From Odobenus rosmarus divergens (Eukaryota > Chordata > Mammalia > Carnivora > Odobenidae), in assembly GCF_000321225.1 (NCBI RefSeq), contig NW_004450480.1, forward strand, positions 2,026,182 through 2,090,181: 64,000 bases of DNA, read 5' to 3'. Each line of letters begins with the position of its first letter. Positions within the stretch are counted from its first letter, which is position 1. Both the position numbers and the translations under genes were made by a program. This document shows positions 35,856 through 47,465 of this stretch, one piece after another. The notes beneath the pieces are model-generated. The model did not search any database, was not told the origin of the DNA, and saw nothing but the letters and a program-made list of their open reading frames with translations.

Positions 35856-37473
35856 AGGTAGTTGTTGTCTATACCCTGAAGAAATCCACTTATTATTCTG
35901 TTTTCCATAGTCACAACTAAATTCAGAAGGGGTGTGTCTATTTATGTGTGCACAAGCATAGAGATACAGTGACTGAACCCTTGTTTTCCACCCAAGCTAT
36001 CTGCTGAAGTCTGTGGGGCCAAGTTCTCCCTCTTTGCCACAACACCCATGTCCAATCTCCGTCTCTATAAAGAAGCTCATTGTCATCATTCAAGGCTCTG
36101 TTTCCTTCGGGCAAAATCTTGGTGCACATTGAGTTGTCCTATAACAAAGAAATCCCTTCTTTGAATCCAGGAACTAAATTACTATGGATTGGACTTACCT
36201 AAGGCAAGAGGTATGAGTTGGTTAAAAAAAAAAAAAAAACTTCAGGGGACAATATCCAAAAACAAGCAGGTAGAAATAAAATTCCATCTGCAAAAGTCAT
36301 TAATGCCATAGATCCTGTTACATTAATGAATCTCATCTAAGGTCCCTTTTGACCATTGTGAGTTTATCAAATTCCTGATGATACAGCATAAATCTAATTG
36401 TCTCTTCAGAGACTTTTTTTTCCACAGCAAATTTCTCCCAAGTGTTTGGGTATGAATCAAGCCTTGACTTTAATTCACTGATAAGAATTAGCCTCCTTAA
36501 TAAACTTAGAATCTGAGGCCACTGCAACATCACCACACTCAGATTCCCAGCTGCAAATCAAATTCTCACTTCCTTCACAGAGGGCCACAGATGCTTTGAG
36601 GCTAGGGAATCAGACTCATTTCTGTGAGTGGGTAACCTCCATGGGAGTTCATTCTTTATTAGACTTTCATATCAGCCATTTCCAGTCTTATTCATCAGTG
36701 AGAGGGGCCTGAACACTGTTTGGCCCTGCCATAATGGGCAGTGATGGGGCCAGGACAACAGGAGCCCCCCCAGAGCCATGCCAGCCCACATCGCCAGCTT
36801 GTCATGATTCACTACTTCATCCCTTTTTTTTTTCTTTGAATCGGGAAACAGACTTAGACGTATCTGTTGTATATGTCAAGGCCCCTCATTTGTCAAAGTA
36901 TTAGTGGTCCAGTGTCAACATAAATACATCTGTCCATAAATCTTGACAGGTATAATGATTTGTTGCATTTGAAAGGCATGACTCAAACATTAGACCCCTT
37001 TTTGATTCCTAACATGATTATCTTTAAAGCCAGGCATTTCAGATGCCTTCTGAATTGACTTCTGTCAAGTGATTGAGTAGCTCCCGCTGACTTATCTACT
37101 CTTATGAAGTTAATACCATCATGGCCCCTGCTGTCACCTGCCTTGAAGGCCACCTGGACTGTGGCAGAAAAATATGTGTTTGATGTGCTCATTATTCTTT
37201 GCGGAAATGCCTTAGTTCTCAGGCTTTGTTTTATTTTGGAGTAGGACACTCTTGTCATTTGTTTGTTAGCAGGGAAACGGGCTTGGCACATTGGTCAAAT
37301 GAAGGATTTCCTAGCACTCAGATAGCCAGGAAACTCATAAAATTGAAACATGAAAGTAGTCCTCTGCTGTGAGATAGCAGATAGCTTGATAGTCCCTGCA
37401 ATGAATCTGCAAAACCCAAAAGGAAGGAAATGTCATCTGGTGGTTAGACAGAAAGACCCCCTCTTTGTACGAC
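35856..37473. other. unique DNA, nothing recognised
   Basis: Includes an A17 run near 36223-36239 without a transposon body, and a frame of 102 codons (36983-37291, minus) with no domain. Confidence 0.4.
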
Positions 37474-37715
37474 AGTTAGCATTTATTGAGTGTTTATTAC
37501 TCACCAAACCCTATGCTAAGAGCTTCCCGTGCCGTATCTCTTTTAGTCTCCCAACAACCTCAGAGATCCTGTCAAACTCAGCCTGGGAGCGGTCCTGTAA
37601 ATTGCCTGAGGCCAAAAGCTGGTAAGGGGTGGAGCAGAGATTTGACACCAGCTGTCTGACTCAACAGCAGTCTCATTTGCAACCCTAAACTCTTCTTAAC
37701 CAGTGCTCTGCGCTG
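37474..37715 (-). repeat. MIR (minus strand), near complete
   Basis: Left end 'AGCATTTATTGAGTGTTTATTACTCACC', then 'CCCAACAACCTCAGAGATCC', 'AATTGCCTGAGGCC', 'GGAGCAGAGATTTGACACCAG' and 'CTTAACCAGTGCTCTG' follow the reverse complement of MIR from end to end. Confidence 0.78.
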
Positions 37716-37964
37716 CAGCCCCCTGGCCTTTGGTTCACTTTCTAAGGCACACACGGTCGCTTGGTGCTTTAACGTACACTGCTCTGGAACGGGCACAGTG
37801 ATGCTGGGAAAGCTTGTTAGGATCACACTTGTGTGCTAGCAGGTATCTGACTCGCATCCAAATCTTGACTTTTGCCATTTATGTTGTAATTTGGAAATTG
37901 TCCTTCTTCTGGGGCAATTACATTGTAGTAAACTTTCAAAAACTGGGAGGTTAGAGATAGGTAA
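37716..37964. other. unique DNA
   Basis: Nothing recognised. Confidence 0.4.
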
Positions 37965-38080
37965 TTTAAATATATATATATATAGATATATTGCTATTTA
38001 AATAAATATATTGCTAATTAAATTTAAATTTATATTTAAAATATATGTATTTATATATTTTAAATATATATATATTGCTA
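37965..38080. repeat. AT-rich low-complexity, self-complementary stretch
   Basis: Alternating TATATA runs and TTTAAA/ATTTAAAT palindromes with the phrase 'ATATATTGCTA' repeated three times (near 37986, 38007 and 38070). Likely unstable and able to form cruciforms. Confidence 0.7.
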
Positions 38081-39393
38081 TTATGATCATTTTTAAAAAT
38101 ATTGAATCCCTTGATTCATAGTTCTGTTTTTTAAAATTCTACTTTGTTTGCAGTCTATTCTCTCATCTTTCTTGGTTTTCTTCCTTCCCTTCCTTTTTTA
38201 TTCTTATTTATGAAATCACTAATACTGAAAAATCTACTCTGTTGATCTCTTTTGGGAACGCTTTCATCTGAAGCAGGGGTCTTCCTGTTCTTTCTGTGAC
38301 TCCTGTGAACCCTACCTCTGTTGTTTGTTTAAGACACACCAAACTGAAATTGCTATTAATGAAAAGTGAATTCGGTGCTAAACCTGCTGCAATAATTTCT
38401 TTAGAATACTCACTTAAAGACACATTTTCCTATTTGAATTTGATAGACCTTCATTAAATACCTACTATGTAGACTCAGGGAAAACAAAAATGAATACTTG
38501 AATCGGATCCGAATCTTAACAATACCTGAGGGGTGGAACGGATGTATATGTGCTTGCATACATATGGGGAAGCATTTCTTACAATTTAAGGCAACAATTA
38601 TAAAGCAACGTATAAATAGTGTAATGGGAACAATGCATAGAGATGCTAATAGGTTTTAGGTTAAGAAAAAGTATCGGTCATATAGAAGGGCTTTGTAAAA
38701 GCAGAGTGATTGATAGGATTAATATAGTGACACAGTTGTAGGTAGATAGCCTTCAGATTGGTATGGGGAAGAAAAGCACATGCGGGCAGGATGAACGCTT
38801 GAGCAAAGTGAGAAAAATGTAAATGGACTCCTTGGGTAGGAAAGATGGGTAGCGTGTGTCCCATGGAGGAATGCAGACTAAATCTGGGGGTGTTACGGAC
38901 TCTGGGCAGGAACCGTATTTGTTTCTGGAAGAGAAGTGTGGCATGAATAAACAGGTGCTTTGAGTATATTAACTTGTCATCCGTGTGAAGGATGATTTGA
39001 AATAGAGAAGAGGGTAGGAAGACAGAAGGACACTGCTCCCGATCTTTGAAAGGCTAATGCCTTTTTGGCCCTCCAGGTCCCCTTAAGTGTCGCTCCTTCA
39101 GTGACGGTTTCTCTGACTCTCCAGACTATAATTGCTCATCCATCACATTCTATCACATCACCCAAGGAGGACAGATTCTCTACTCCCAACAATGCAAAAA
39201 GCATGGGGCCTTTTATCCCCTAACTGAGCAGTCCCTCCCACAAAGAACAAAGTCTTACCTGATATGAATATTTTAAATTTAAGTTTATTGTCACTTCCTG
39301 CCACCTTTAATGCTAAGGTGGCAGAAAATGAAGGCCCACAGGCCAGGAACCGTTAAAGATGATAGAGATTTCCACTTCAGGTAGGTTATTAAG
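38081..39393. other. unique DNA, nothing recognised
   Basis: No repeat or exon supported; minus-strand frames at 38208-38423 and 38661-38944 have no domain. Confidence 0.4.
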
Positions 39394-39573
39394 AAGTGGT
39401 TCCCAAACTGTAGCTTGCACCTGGAAGACTTGTTAAAACACAAATTAATGGCCACCGCTCCCAGAGTTTCTGATTCAGTAGGTCTGGGATGTGGCCCAAG
39501 AATTTGCCTTTCTAACAAGCTCCCAGATGATGCTGATACGCCTTGCCTGGCACCTACAACTTACGTACCACTG
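39394..39573 (+). repeat. MER5A-type (hAT-Charlie) DNA transposon, end to end
   Basis: Non-autonomous hAT fossil. It begins 'AAGTGGTTCCCAAACTG' and ends 'GTACCACTG' (the terminal inverted repeat pair), with the central module 'CCCAGAGTTTCTGATTCAG' and 'GAATTTGCCTTTCTAACAAG'. This is the best-preserved DNA transposon of the window. The frames on both strands across it are chance. Confidence 0.85.
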
Positions 39574-40564
39574 ACAGACAGCCGATTGAAGGTGGGGGAG
39601 AGAGGTGTATGCCCAGGTTGACCACAGGTCACCACAGAGCTCCCTATCTGTCAGAGCAGGAACTGTGATTCAGAAATAAGGTTCTGGCCACTTGAATTCC
39701 ACCATGAACCGGTTGGTGCGTGTCCCAGTCACCACAGGCTGTCCCAGCAGAGGGCTGGAGGGATCCTTCTCTGCAGGGCTGGACACAAGAATATCTCCAG
39801 GCATTATCAGCTGATCACACACATACATAGCCTATCAACCTGAAAATCCAAACAGCATTGCCTGCGCTAGCCTATTACCCTGTAACCTCTCTACATCATC
39901 TAATTTATAACTTAGAATCCACACATCTACACCTTCATGGATCCCAAGTCACACATTTTTTTCATATTTTACCCCCCATGAAATCAAGACGCCTCTTTTA
40001 TTCACTATCCACAGGTCCTTTGTACTCACACAGAATATATGAGAAGAAGCAGAGAAAGGGACAGGGAGAGAAGAAGGGAGGTGTGGAGCATCTGGACAGA
40101 GGAGACTAGCAAATGCAACAATTAGAAAGAGAGGGAGAGAAACAAAGGAGAGACTAAGAGCGTCAGTGTAAATGAGGCAGGAAATAGAATGCCAAGCATG
40201 AGAACTTCTTTCCAGAGTTACCCAGAATTCCAGAGTTTCTCTCTGCCTGTTGCCACAGATCATGGCCACCTTTCTGTGTGTGTGCAAGAAAGATGTATGA
40301 TAAAAATCCATCCAAATATATCCGAAAGAGTTCTTTCAACAAGTATAAAATAGAAGTTCTATGTGATGAGAAAACCTTGTGTTATATTTTAATTTAATTA
40401 TGTCTTTCTTCCTTAGTAGTACATACAGTAATGGTGCTTCTTACAATTGGTGGAATCGTAGAGTCAGTGAAATAGAGTGATCTAGGCAATAGTATGATGG
40501 CAAAAGAAAGAAATACTCAGAACAAGGTTGGCTTTTCTTTGGAAATTTTCCAGGTGGCCCTTTC
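39574..40564. other. unique DNA, nothing recognised
   Basis: A frame of 120 codons (39949-40311, minus) and an overlapping plus-strand frame have no domain; the purine-rich stretch near 40045-40160 probably explains the openness. Confidence 0.4.
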
Positions 40565-40589
40565 TAGCGTATTCTGTTTTAATACGCTA
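40565..40589. other. perfect 9-bp hairpin with CpGs
   Basis: TAGCGTATT (40565-40573), seven-base loop, AATACGCTA (40581-40589): a perfect inverted repeat. No known element explains it. Confidence 0.6.
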
Positions 40590-40664
40590 TGTAGCACTTA
40601 GCATGACATATATCTGCTCTTTCAATAACATTGCTATTATTTGTCTGCCCATCCTTTTCTTTTA

Positions 40665-40903
40665 AGCGGGGCTTGGCATTTTCTGTTAAAGGGACAGATA
40701 ATAAATATTTTAGGCTTTGTGGGCAATGAAGTCTCCATCGCAACTACTCAATTCTGATGTTATAATGAGAAAGCCACCATAGATGATATGTAAACAAATA
40801 AGGATAGCTGCATTCCAGTATAATTTTATTTAAAAAAAAAAACAAACAGGCTAACAGATTCTGGGCCAGATTTGGTCCATGGGCCATAGTGTATCCATCC
40901 CTG
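40665..40903 (+). repeat. non-autonomous hAT-type DNA transposon fossil
   Basis: 'GGGGCTTGGCATTTTCTGTTAAAGGG', 'TAAATATTTTAGGCTTTGTGGGC', 'CAACTACTCAATTCTG' and 'CCAGATTTGGTCCATGGGCCATAG' ending CCATCCCTG follow a common mammalian hAT repeat in order. The exact family name is not certain. An internal A-run has expanded. Confidence 0.75.
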
Positions 40904-40974
40904 ATATATAAGGTGGGAGATGATATAAGTGTATATTCTTCATCTACCATCCTGAACCAGAAAACATTTATTTT
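40904..40974. other. short unique spacer
   Basis: Nothing recognised. Confidence 0.4.
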
Positions 40975-41420
40975 TAATAATAGCTTTATTGAGTTATAAT
41001 TTGCTATCATACAATTTACCCATACAAAGTATATAATTCATTAGTTTCTAGTATATTTACACATATGTGCACCCAAAACCACAGTCAATTTAAGAACATT
41101 TTCATCACCTCAAAAAGAGGTGTACTTAGATATCATTCTTCTATCCCGCCACTGCCACCACCACCACCTCCCTGGCCTTTAGCAACCACGAATTGACTTC
41201 CTTTCTTTATAAACCTGCCTGTTCTGGACATTTCATATAAATGGAATGATACTATGTGGTCTTCTGTGACTGATTCCTTTCACTTAGCAAACTGTTTTCA
41301 AGGTTCATCCATGTTGTATACATATCAGTACTTATTTCCTTATTATAACCAAATAATATTCCATTATATGATATACCACATTATATCCATTCAACTGGTG
41401 GATATTTGGGTTGTCCAAAA
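40975..41420 (-). repeat. old L1 (L1M-type) 3' UTR fragment, minus strand
   Basis: 'TTTATTGAGTTATAATTTGC', 'CATCACCTCAAAAAGAGG', 'TGTTCTGGACATTTCATATA', 'AAGGTTCATCCATGTTGTA' and 'AATATTCCATTATATGATAT' are modules of the reverse complement of ancient L1M 3' ends. The frame of 138 codons at 41254-41670 partly covers it and is not a gene. Confidence 0.8.
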
Positions 41421-41729
41421 ATCATTTTTTGAGTCTTTTGACTCTTCAACTGCATCACTGAAAACTCTAGATTCCAAAGTATGTCTGGACACACATACAT
41501 ACATAAACACACACACACACACATATCAGAAACCACCTCAAGTAGAAAGTTGCAATGAATTAAGTGTATTTAATCATCAATTATATATTTCTTTAAATAG
41601 AGTTTTCTATGGTCATAATACCACTTTAGCAAAGTACCATAGTCTAGCCCTACCTTCCACTTACACCTAATAATATTAAAGATGGAAAATACTTGCTATA
41701 GGACTCTTTCCCACTTGGAGTTAAAAGCA
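41421..41729. other. unique DNA with short (CA)n
   Basis: A CA run of about seven units at 41508-41522. Nothing else recognised. Confidence 0.45.
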
Positions 41730-42110
41730 GATATTTTATTTAGTACCTATCATGTGCCAGGCAACATCTAAGCACTGGATAGGATAGACAAACTCTCTCT
41801 TCCCATGTTGCTGACACGCTAGCACAGAGAAGACATTAAACAAGCAAGCACGTATTTGTAGATACTGATAATTGCACAGACAAAAGAGTAGAGTGAGGTG
41901 GGGAGAGCCTCAGGGCCAGAGGGAAAGTTGCTGTTTGGGTTTGAGGTCAAGAGAGGCCTCTCTACCAGGGAAGTATTTGGGTGAGACTTAAAAAGGGAAG
42001 AGGTAGCCATGGGAACATCTGGGAGAAGGGTGCTCTGGACCTGGGAGTATCCTGAGGTGAGAAGGGGCCGGACATGGAAGAGAGTAGAAGTGACTATGGC
42101 CAGAAGTGGG
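41730..42110 (+). repeat. old repeat, same type as 13981-14400
   Basis: 'TTTAGTACCTATCATGTGCCAGGC', 'cacagagaagacattaaacaagcaagcacg', then the downstream module 'gggtgagacttaaaaagggaagagg..catgggaacatctgggagaag' of the same repeat. Old and diverged; family not assigned. Confidence 0.5.
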
Positions 42111-42394
42111 TAAGCCGAGATGAACCATATCTTCAGCCTTGAACATAGGGTGGTGTTCGTATGGGATACTTCTCATCAACTTCTCAGGATGACCCTTAGA
42201 GCTCTGCATGTAGCCACCAATGAAAACTTGGCTCTTGTAAGAAACCATGAATACTCCAGAGCTCTCAACATGGTTCGTTGATGTTCTGGTTATTAAGGGA
42301 GTCTCTCAGTTCCAACTCTTTGTGACACTGACACTGGGACTCTACAAATGATATTTTTCCTTTACCAGACAAGCTCCTAGTAGGTCAACCGATC
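42111..42394. other. unique DNA
   Basis: Nothing recognised. Confidence 0.35.
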
Positions 42395-42905
42395 AGGAGC
42401 ACTAAAAGTAAACTCAAAGGCACAAGAAGCAGAAGGGCCTTGCTCCTTTTCTTGGAGCTACTCCTGCAGCAGCTGTCGGTTCCAGGACTATTGATCCAGT
42501 TTCCAGAACCAGCCTCACTGTACTCCATCAGAGGTACCAATCCAAGAAGCAGTGTCTGCTCCTCAGAGGTCTGTGCCTGGCTGTGTGGTTGTTCTTCTGA
42601 GCTTTTGAGGTCCCAGCACCAGCTGGCCAGTGTCCTTCCTTAGCCATCTGGGCCCCACTCTACAAGACTCATCCTCTGGGCTCCTGGGTGTCAATGACCT
42701 CAGCTCATCCCTTTTCTCCTTGCCAAAGGAGTGGTGACTGTTCATTGCCTGCTTTGACTACCCAAATTACCTCCATGTCCTCTTTTTGCCTTTTCAGCCC
42801 ATCCAAGCCTGTTTCTCCAGTTCCCTATAGTATTCCTTATGTTAAATTATCTCCACTGAAATAACTAGTGTGATTTCTATCTTCTTAATCAACCCCAGCT
42901 AGGAG
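42395..42905 (+). repeat. possible old LTR fragment
   Basis: 'CATCTGGGCCCCACTCTACAAG', 'CTCCTGGGTGTC', 'TTGCCTTTTCAGCCCATCC' and 'CTCCACTGAAATAACTAGTG' in this order resemble the 3' part of an ancient mammalian LTR. No family name is assigned and the ends are unclear. Confidence 0.4.
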
Positions 42906-43919
42906 TTTGCAGGTCAGTATAAAATAAAAGTGCAGGGCCTCTTGCTCAAAAAGTAGAGGAAAAGTACCAATCTAAAGATACTAAAATATAGGTTTTTTTC
43001 TTTTTCCTTTCTTCAGTGGTCTCTCTCTCTCTCTCTCAACTTCTCCTAGTGCTTTTTGTTTGCCATTTAATATTGTTCTCAGTAAAGAAAAGTTAAAATT
43101 AAATCATTAGTACGATTTTTACCATTCATCTTTATATGTGCCTCTGCCAGTTTTAAATGCAAATATAAGAGCATTTAAGTCATGCATGGAATCACCAAAA
43201 TTACACAATTTATATTTCATAGCTCTTATATATGCACGTACCTCATTCTTACCACAACAAGAGAAACACAGCACAAAACCAACTCCACTATTTTTATTTT
43301 ACTTCTTGATTCACCCACATTCTCCCAATACTCTCTGGAACTTGGGGCTTCCATAACATGCTCCCTTTCTACTCACTTTAAGTCTCACTAAATGCCCATG
43401 TACCAAGGACCCGCCCTCCCCCAAAATTCTGTGTTTCAGGGACTTCTCGAAGGTTATATGGAAATAAGGTGGCAAGGAGGAACACACATATGACATACAT
43501 TTCCTCTGTTCTCATGCATGGTCTGCCATCCCATGGACCTTCACTTGCAAAGCACAGGTTCAAAAGCTAAAATTACTTAAAATTTCAAGAGTGGAAACAG
43601 CAGAGTACCAGAGTAAGCACAGGCCCTTCTGCACATAAGACCCTGTATGACTGCATAGGTCACTTTCCCTTGAAACGGAATAAGATGATCTACTTGTGTA
43701 TATCCTTGAACACACCAGAATTTTCTTCAAAGGCTCAATACCGGACATTCAAGAAGGAGAAAACAGTCTTCCCCTGAATGACATCTCTGACATCTTTCAG
43801 AAACACTCTTTGGCCCCAAAGGAACCAGTTTTCCATGTTCTCTGGAAGTTGTGGGCTTAGATTTGGTCCCTGAAACACAAGTTTGTTTTTTTTTTTCTCT
43901 CTCTCTCTCTCTTCCCCAG
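42906..43919. other. unique DNA with two CT-rich runs
   Basis: (CT)n at 43018-43038 and T/CT-rich run at 43884-43914. Nothing else recognised. Confidence 0.4.
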
Positions 43920-44240
43920 AGCTAGGGCATACCTCATGCAAATTTCAGCAAATGTGAAAGCCAGGTCTATTTATAACATCAAAAAATGCAGGACATCAGA
44001 TGTATTTGGCATAAATTGTCTGCACTTTTCAACCTCTAACTGAACAAAGTCATAATTGCAAATCTCCCGGTTTTCCTTGTCAGTAATAATGGTCTCTTAC
44101 TTGACCAGCATGAAGTCGGTATTACAGTTCCACAAGCTATGAGAATTGTAATTTTCAGTGAGGAGCGACAACTTCCCAGCCCGGATTTTACACAAATTAT
44201 GTTTCCTTTTCTGCGGCAGCTTTTAACTTCCATGTGTAAA
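43920..44240. promoter_or_regulatory. candidate conserved regulatory stretch (octamer and MEF2-like motifs)
   Basis: Seen: ATGCAAAT octamer (43936-43943), CTATTTATAA MEF2-type site (43967-43976), TAATTA-like cores near 44242-44247, and retained CpGs at 44067, 44117, 44165, 44182 and 44213. No repeat. Motif matching only; conservation untested. Confidence 0.25.
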
Positions 44241-44750
44241 TTTAATTACTTGAGAGGAAAACATACAGGCATCTTAGGTGACTATTTTAATGACCATCCC
44301 TAATTTGTATAGTGTTTGAAACTTTATATTGGGTTATTTTACAATGGAAAAGTGGCAGTGTGCTTAGAAGGTATACACGCTTCCTTCTGGAATCCCAATT
44401 TCAAGTCAGACTTTAATAGAAAACACTAAGTGCACCTTCCAGAGAATACGAAACGCAGTGTTAGAAAATGAGAGGAATCTGATTCCTATATCTCTTCTCA
44501 CCAGCTCGAACCTCAAATTACCCAAATAAAATGTTCCAAAACTGACATGCAAAATTATTCCAATTCCTTCTTTGCTTCCTAGAAGGAAAAAAAAAAGATT
44601 TTTTAGCAGAAGACACTGTCTGGCAAACAAAAAAAGAATGCAAATTAATTAAGCAGAGAAACCTTTCTCACTAAAGGTACACAGAAGGCCTGAAAACACA
44701 CTAGACATTTCTAAAGATCACAAATTAGCAAACACTGAGCATGGGCTGTC
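44241..44750. other. unique DNA, nothing recognised
   Basis: No repeat or exon supported. Confidence 0.4.
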
Positions 44751-44834
44751 AAAAAAAAAGGAAGCAAGAAAAGGAAAAGAAGAAGAAGAGGAAGGAAAAA
44801 GAAAAGAAAAAGAAAGAAAGAAGAAAAGAAAGAA

Positions 44835-44867
<33 letters not shown>

Positions 44868-44869
44868 AA

Positions 44870-44909
<40 letters not shown>

Positions 44910-44944
44910 AGAAAGAAAGAAAAAGAGAAAGGAAGAAAAAGAAG
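44751..44944 (+). repeat. 194-bp purine tract, (GAAA)n core
   Basis: Almost unbroken A/G on the plus strand, with (AAAGAAAG)n, a (GA)n run at 44848-44866 and a (GAAA)n block at 44872-44908. The Lys/Glu/Arg-rich plus-strand frame and the Phe/Ser/Leu-rich minus-strand frame across it are compositional artefacts. Confidence 0.95.
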
Positions 44945-46867
44945 CCTTCTCGGAACATAAGGTTCTTAAAAGACATTTTGAGAGGAATTAAATCTCTCTT
45001 GCACCTTTAAAGTCTCTTTCTCAGCTAGTGATAGAATTGGCTAGAGATGGAGGCGGTTCAGGGTGACACACCCTTCACTTATTTGGGGAATGTGATTTTC
45101 CACCCTGCCATTACCTGGCACCCGGACAAGTGTTAGAAAAATATGTCATCATAAGCAGCCTAGAATAAATACTCAAATCCTCAGGGTTGTTTATCATTTC
45201 TAAAATGTCTTTCCCGGATTTTACAATCCTAGCTCTTTGTTACATTTGGGGAGGAGAGGTTGTTTGGAACCCGCGTGGATGGCCAACCCAAAGGTCACTG
45301 CATAGAAGCCAAGGAGCATTAGGGCATGTGGTTTACATTGGACCCTTTCAGGTGGATTTCTGGACTGAGGGTCTCACTGTCCATTGATTAAAACCAGCTC
45401 AAATGTTTCATTTTGTTTGATAGAATTATTTTTTTTCAATTATGATCTTCGTTTTTTGGCCAGTGAATAAAATGTAATAGTATCCCTCCCCTGAAGTTGA
45501 CAGTACACAACAGCATGAATTTTCTGACATTTTCTGCTTATTGAACACATTTAGGTGTAGAATGCCACCATAGGAGCTAGGGAACAAGGAGTAGGAAGAT
45601 GACTTCACAGGTGTCTGTCCTAAAGGGGCTCGCCATGCAGTGGGAAGAATAGATAACACTGACCAATTCAAACATGTCAAATAATCCCACCTCTAGAACG
45701 CCGTTGACCTTTCATGGTGACTCTTTTGATCTGGCTTCACTCCATTTTGTAAAAACCCTGTGTACACAGGATATATGCAACATACAACTAACTCTGGTTA
45801 GTTTAACTTTCAATATATTAGACTTGAATTTGAACTAAACCTAGATTATTCTATATTTTTCATTGGAAGATGCAGTGATTCTGGCCATCTGGAGAATGGC
45901 TTCATGTAGGTACTATTTTGAATCAACTTGCAATGGATTAATAAACTTTTATTGAATAGAGAATGTGTGCTTGTATGGCTGCTTATAAACAAGTCCACCA
46001 GCCAAGACATACGTGTGTAAACATCATCACACATTATAGCAGGACGTCTGTTACAACAAGGATCTGGCATTTCAAATGACCTTAAAGAGTTCCTGGAGGC
46101 TCCTAGTTTTCAATGACAGCCTGCCTCGTTTGTTAAATAAATAACAATACTTAGCTTTCATATTGTTATAGTCTGCCTTTTGAAACATTTCCTATAGCAT
46201 GACTTTGCCAGTACAGAGCTGGCTTTTTAAGTGATTTGTCTGTAACCAGGCAGTTTTAGAACTTTTACTTCTTTAGTCAGTGCTAAAAAGCAATTCAAGA
46301 AGACTTAAAATTCTCCTGGGGGCTGATTTTATAGCAACAGTGAAAACGCACAAACGTTGCACGAGCAGCCAATTTCATTCCTTGGTGAGGAAAACGGCGT
46401 GGAGAGTAGAGCCTCAGCACAAATGGTTTAACGCCATCATAAAAACCACTAACCATTGGGTATTAACATGCTCTTTATCATGAAGTTTTTATGGAAAATG
46501 ATATTTGGAAGCTACTAATTTGGCAGTGACTTTTACCCTCCAGCACTTACAGTAGATGCAACTTCCCCTTCTGCTTGAAGGGTCACGGAATGCCTTGGCC
46601 CAGCCACACTGGGGAAGGGAGTTCTTGCCCACTGCCTTCGTGGTCATGAGCTCACTCGCCTGCAAGGGTGGCCACTGGCTTTCAGTTCCACTCCCTAGGT
46701 ACGCTCGACCAAAAAAGAAATGACATCCGTGCTGAAACCCACCTTCACCCCTGGAACTGTCCCATGGGCCACTTGTGGGGGTGATTGGTACTAGCACAAG
46801 ACCAGTCTGTACCATTGGGAGAACACCACTATTGGTCTTAATATTGGCCATACATAAAACACATGGG
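44945..46867. other. unique DNA, nothing recognised
   Basis: The minus-strand frame of 148 codons (46489-46935) runs into the duplicated block to the right; it has no domain. Confidence 0.4.
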
Positions 46868-47012
46868 AAAACCTGTTCCTTTCTCAAAAAGAAGTCAAAA
46901 CAGACTGCACATGCACATAGATGGGAGAGATGCATCCAAAAAAAAAAAAGAGAGAGAGAGAATGTTTGTGCCTGCAGTCTTCATTCCATCTGGCACATGA
47001 TTGGAGTAAACT
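46868..47012 (+). repeat. diverged local duplication, copy 1
   Basis: Two modules, 46868-46917 and 46964-47012, match 47153-47202 and 47211-47258 in the same order and orientation. By eye 40 of the 50 bases of the first module agree, with transitions prevailing. Copy 1 carries an extra A-run plus (AG)n at 46938-46961 between the modules. Confidence 0.75.
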
Positions 47013-47152
47013 TATTTGGGCAAATGTTGGGCTCTGATCATCACACTGCAAACCCCAGAAACTTCCATACAGAGTCACCAAGGCCGTCAGTGTATGGGTG
47101 GACAATGCACAGGGGACACACGCAGCCACACACTCTGCACACACCATCCAGA

Positions 47153-47258
47153 AAAACCTGGGCCTCTCCCAAAAGGAAGTGAAGACAGACCGCACACGCA
47201 CGGAAATAGCGTTTGTGCCTTCCTGCCGTCTGGAAGAGGAGCCCAGCAGGAGTAAACT
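47153..47258 (+). repeat. diverged local duplication, copy 2
   Basis: Second copy, offset 285 bp from copy 1 for the first module. It is richer in CpG (CGCACACGCACGG), suggesting that copy 1 has lost CpGs by deamination. A minus-strand frame of 144 codons covers both copies but has no recognisable domain. Confidence 0.75.
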
Positions 47259-47434
47259 GAGGGGTGGGGGGAAATGCTGCTTTTCCCTATTGGTTACATT
47301 AGATCTGGATGTACCCAAACTCTAGAGGGTCAAACCACAGCCAGATTTTCCCTCAAATGTCACTGTCAACATCAAGCTCCTGATGAAACTCATGTTAATA
47401 CCCACTGGTGGCTGGTTTTTTCAAAAGCTTTAAA

Positions 47435-47462
<28 letters not shown>
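47435..47462 (+). repeat. (GT)n microsatellite
   Basis: About 14 GT units. Confidence 0.95.

Positions 47463-47465
<3 letters not shown>

Noticed and set aside
44741..45010. Lys/Glu/Arg-rich 89-codon frame
   Set aside because: It is the translation of the purine tract; the opposite strand gives an equally artificial Phe/Ser-rich frame.
46489..47318. Overlapping minus-strand frames of 148 and 144 codons as genes
   Set aside because: No domain, no conserved motif, no splice context; they overlap in different frames and cover the diverged duplication and an A/AG low-complexity run.
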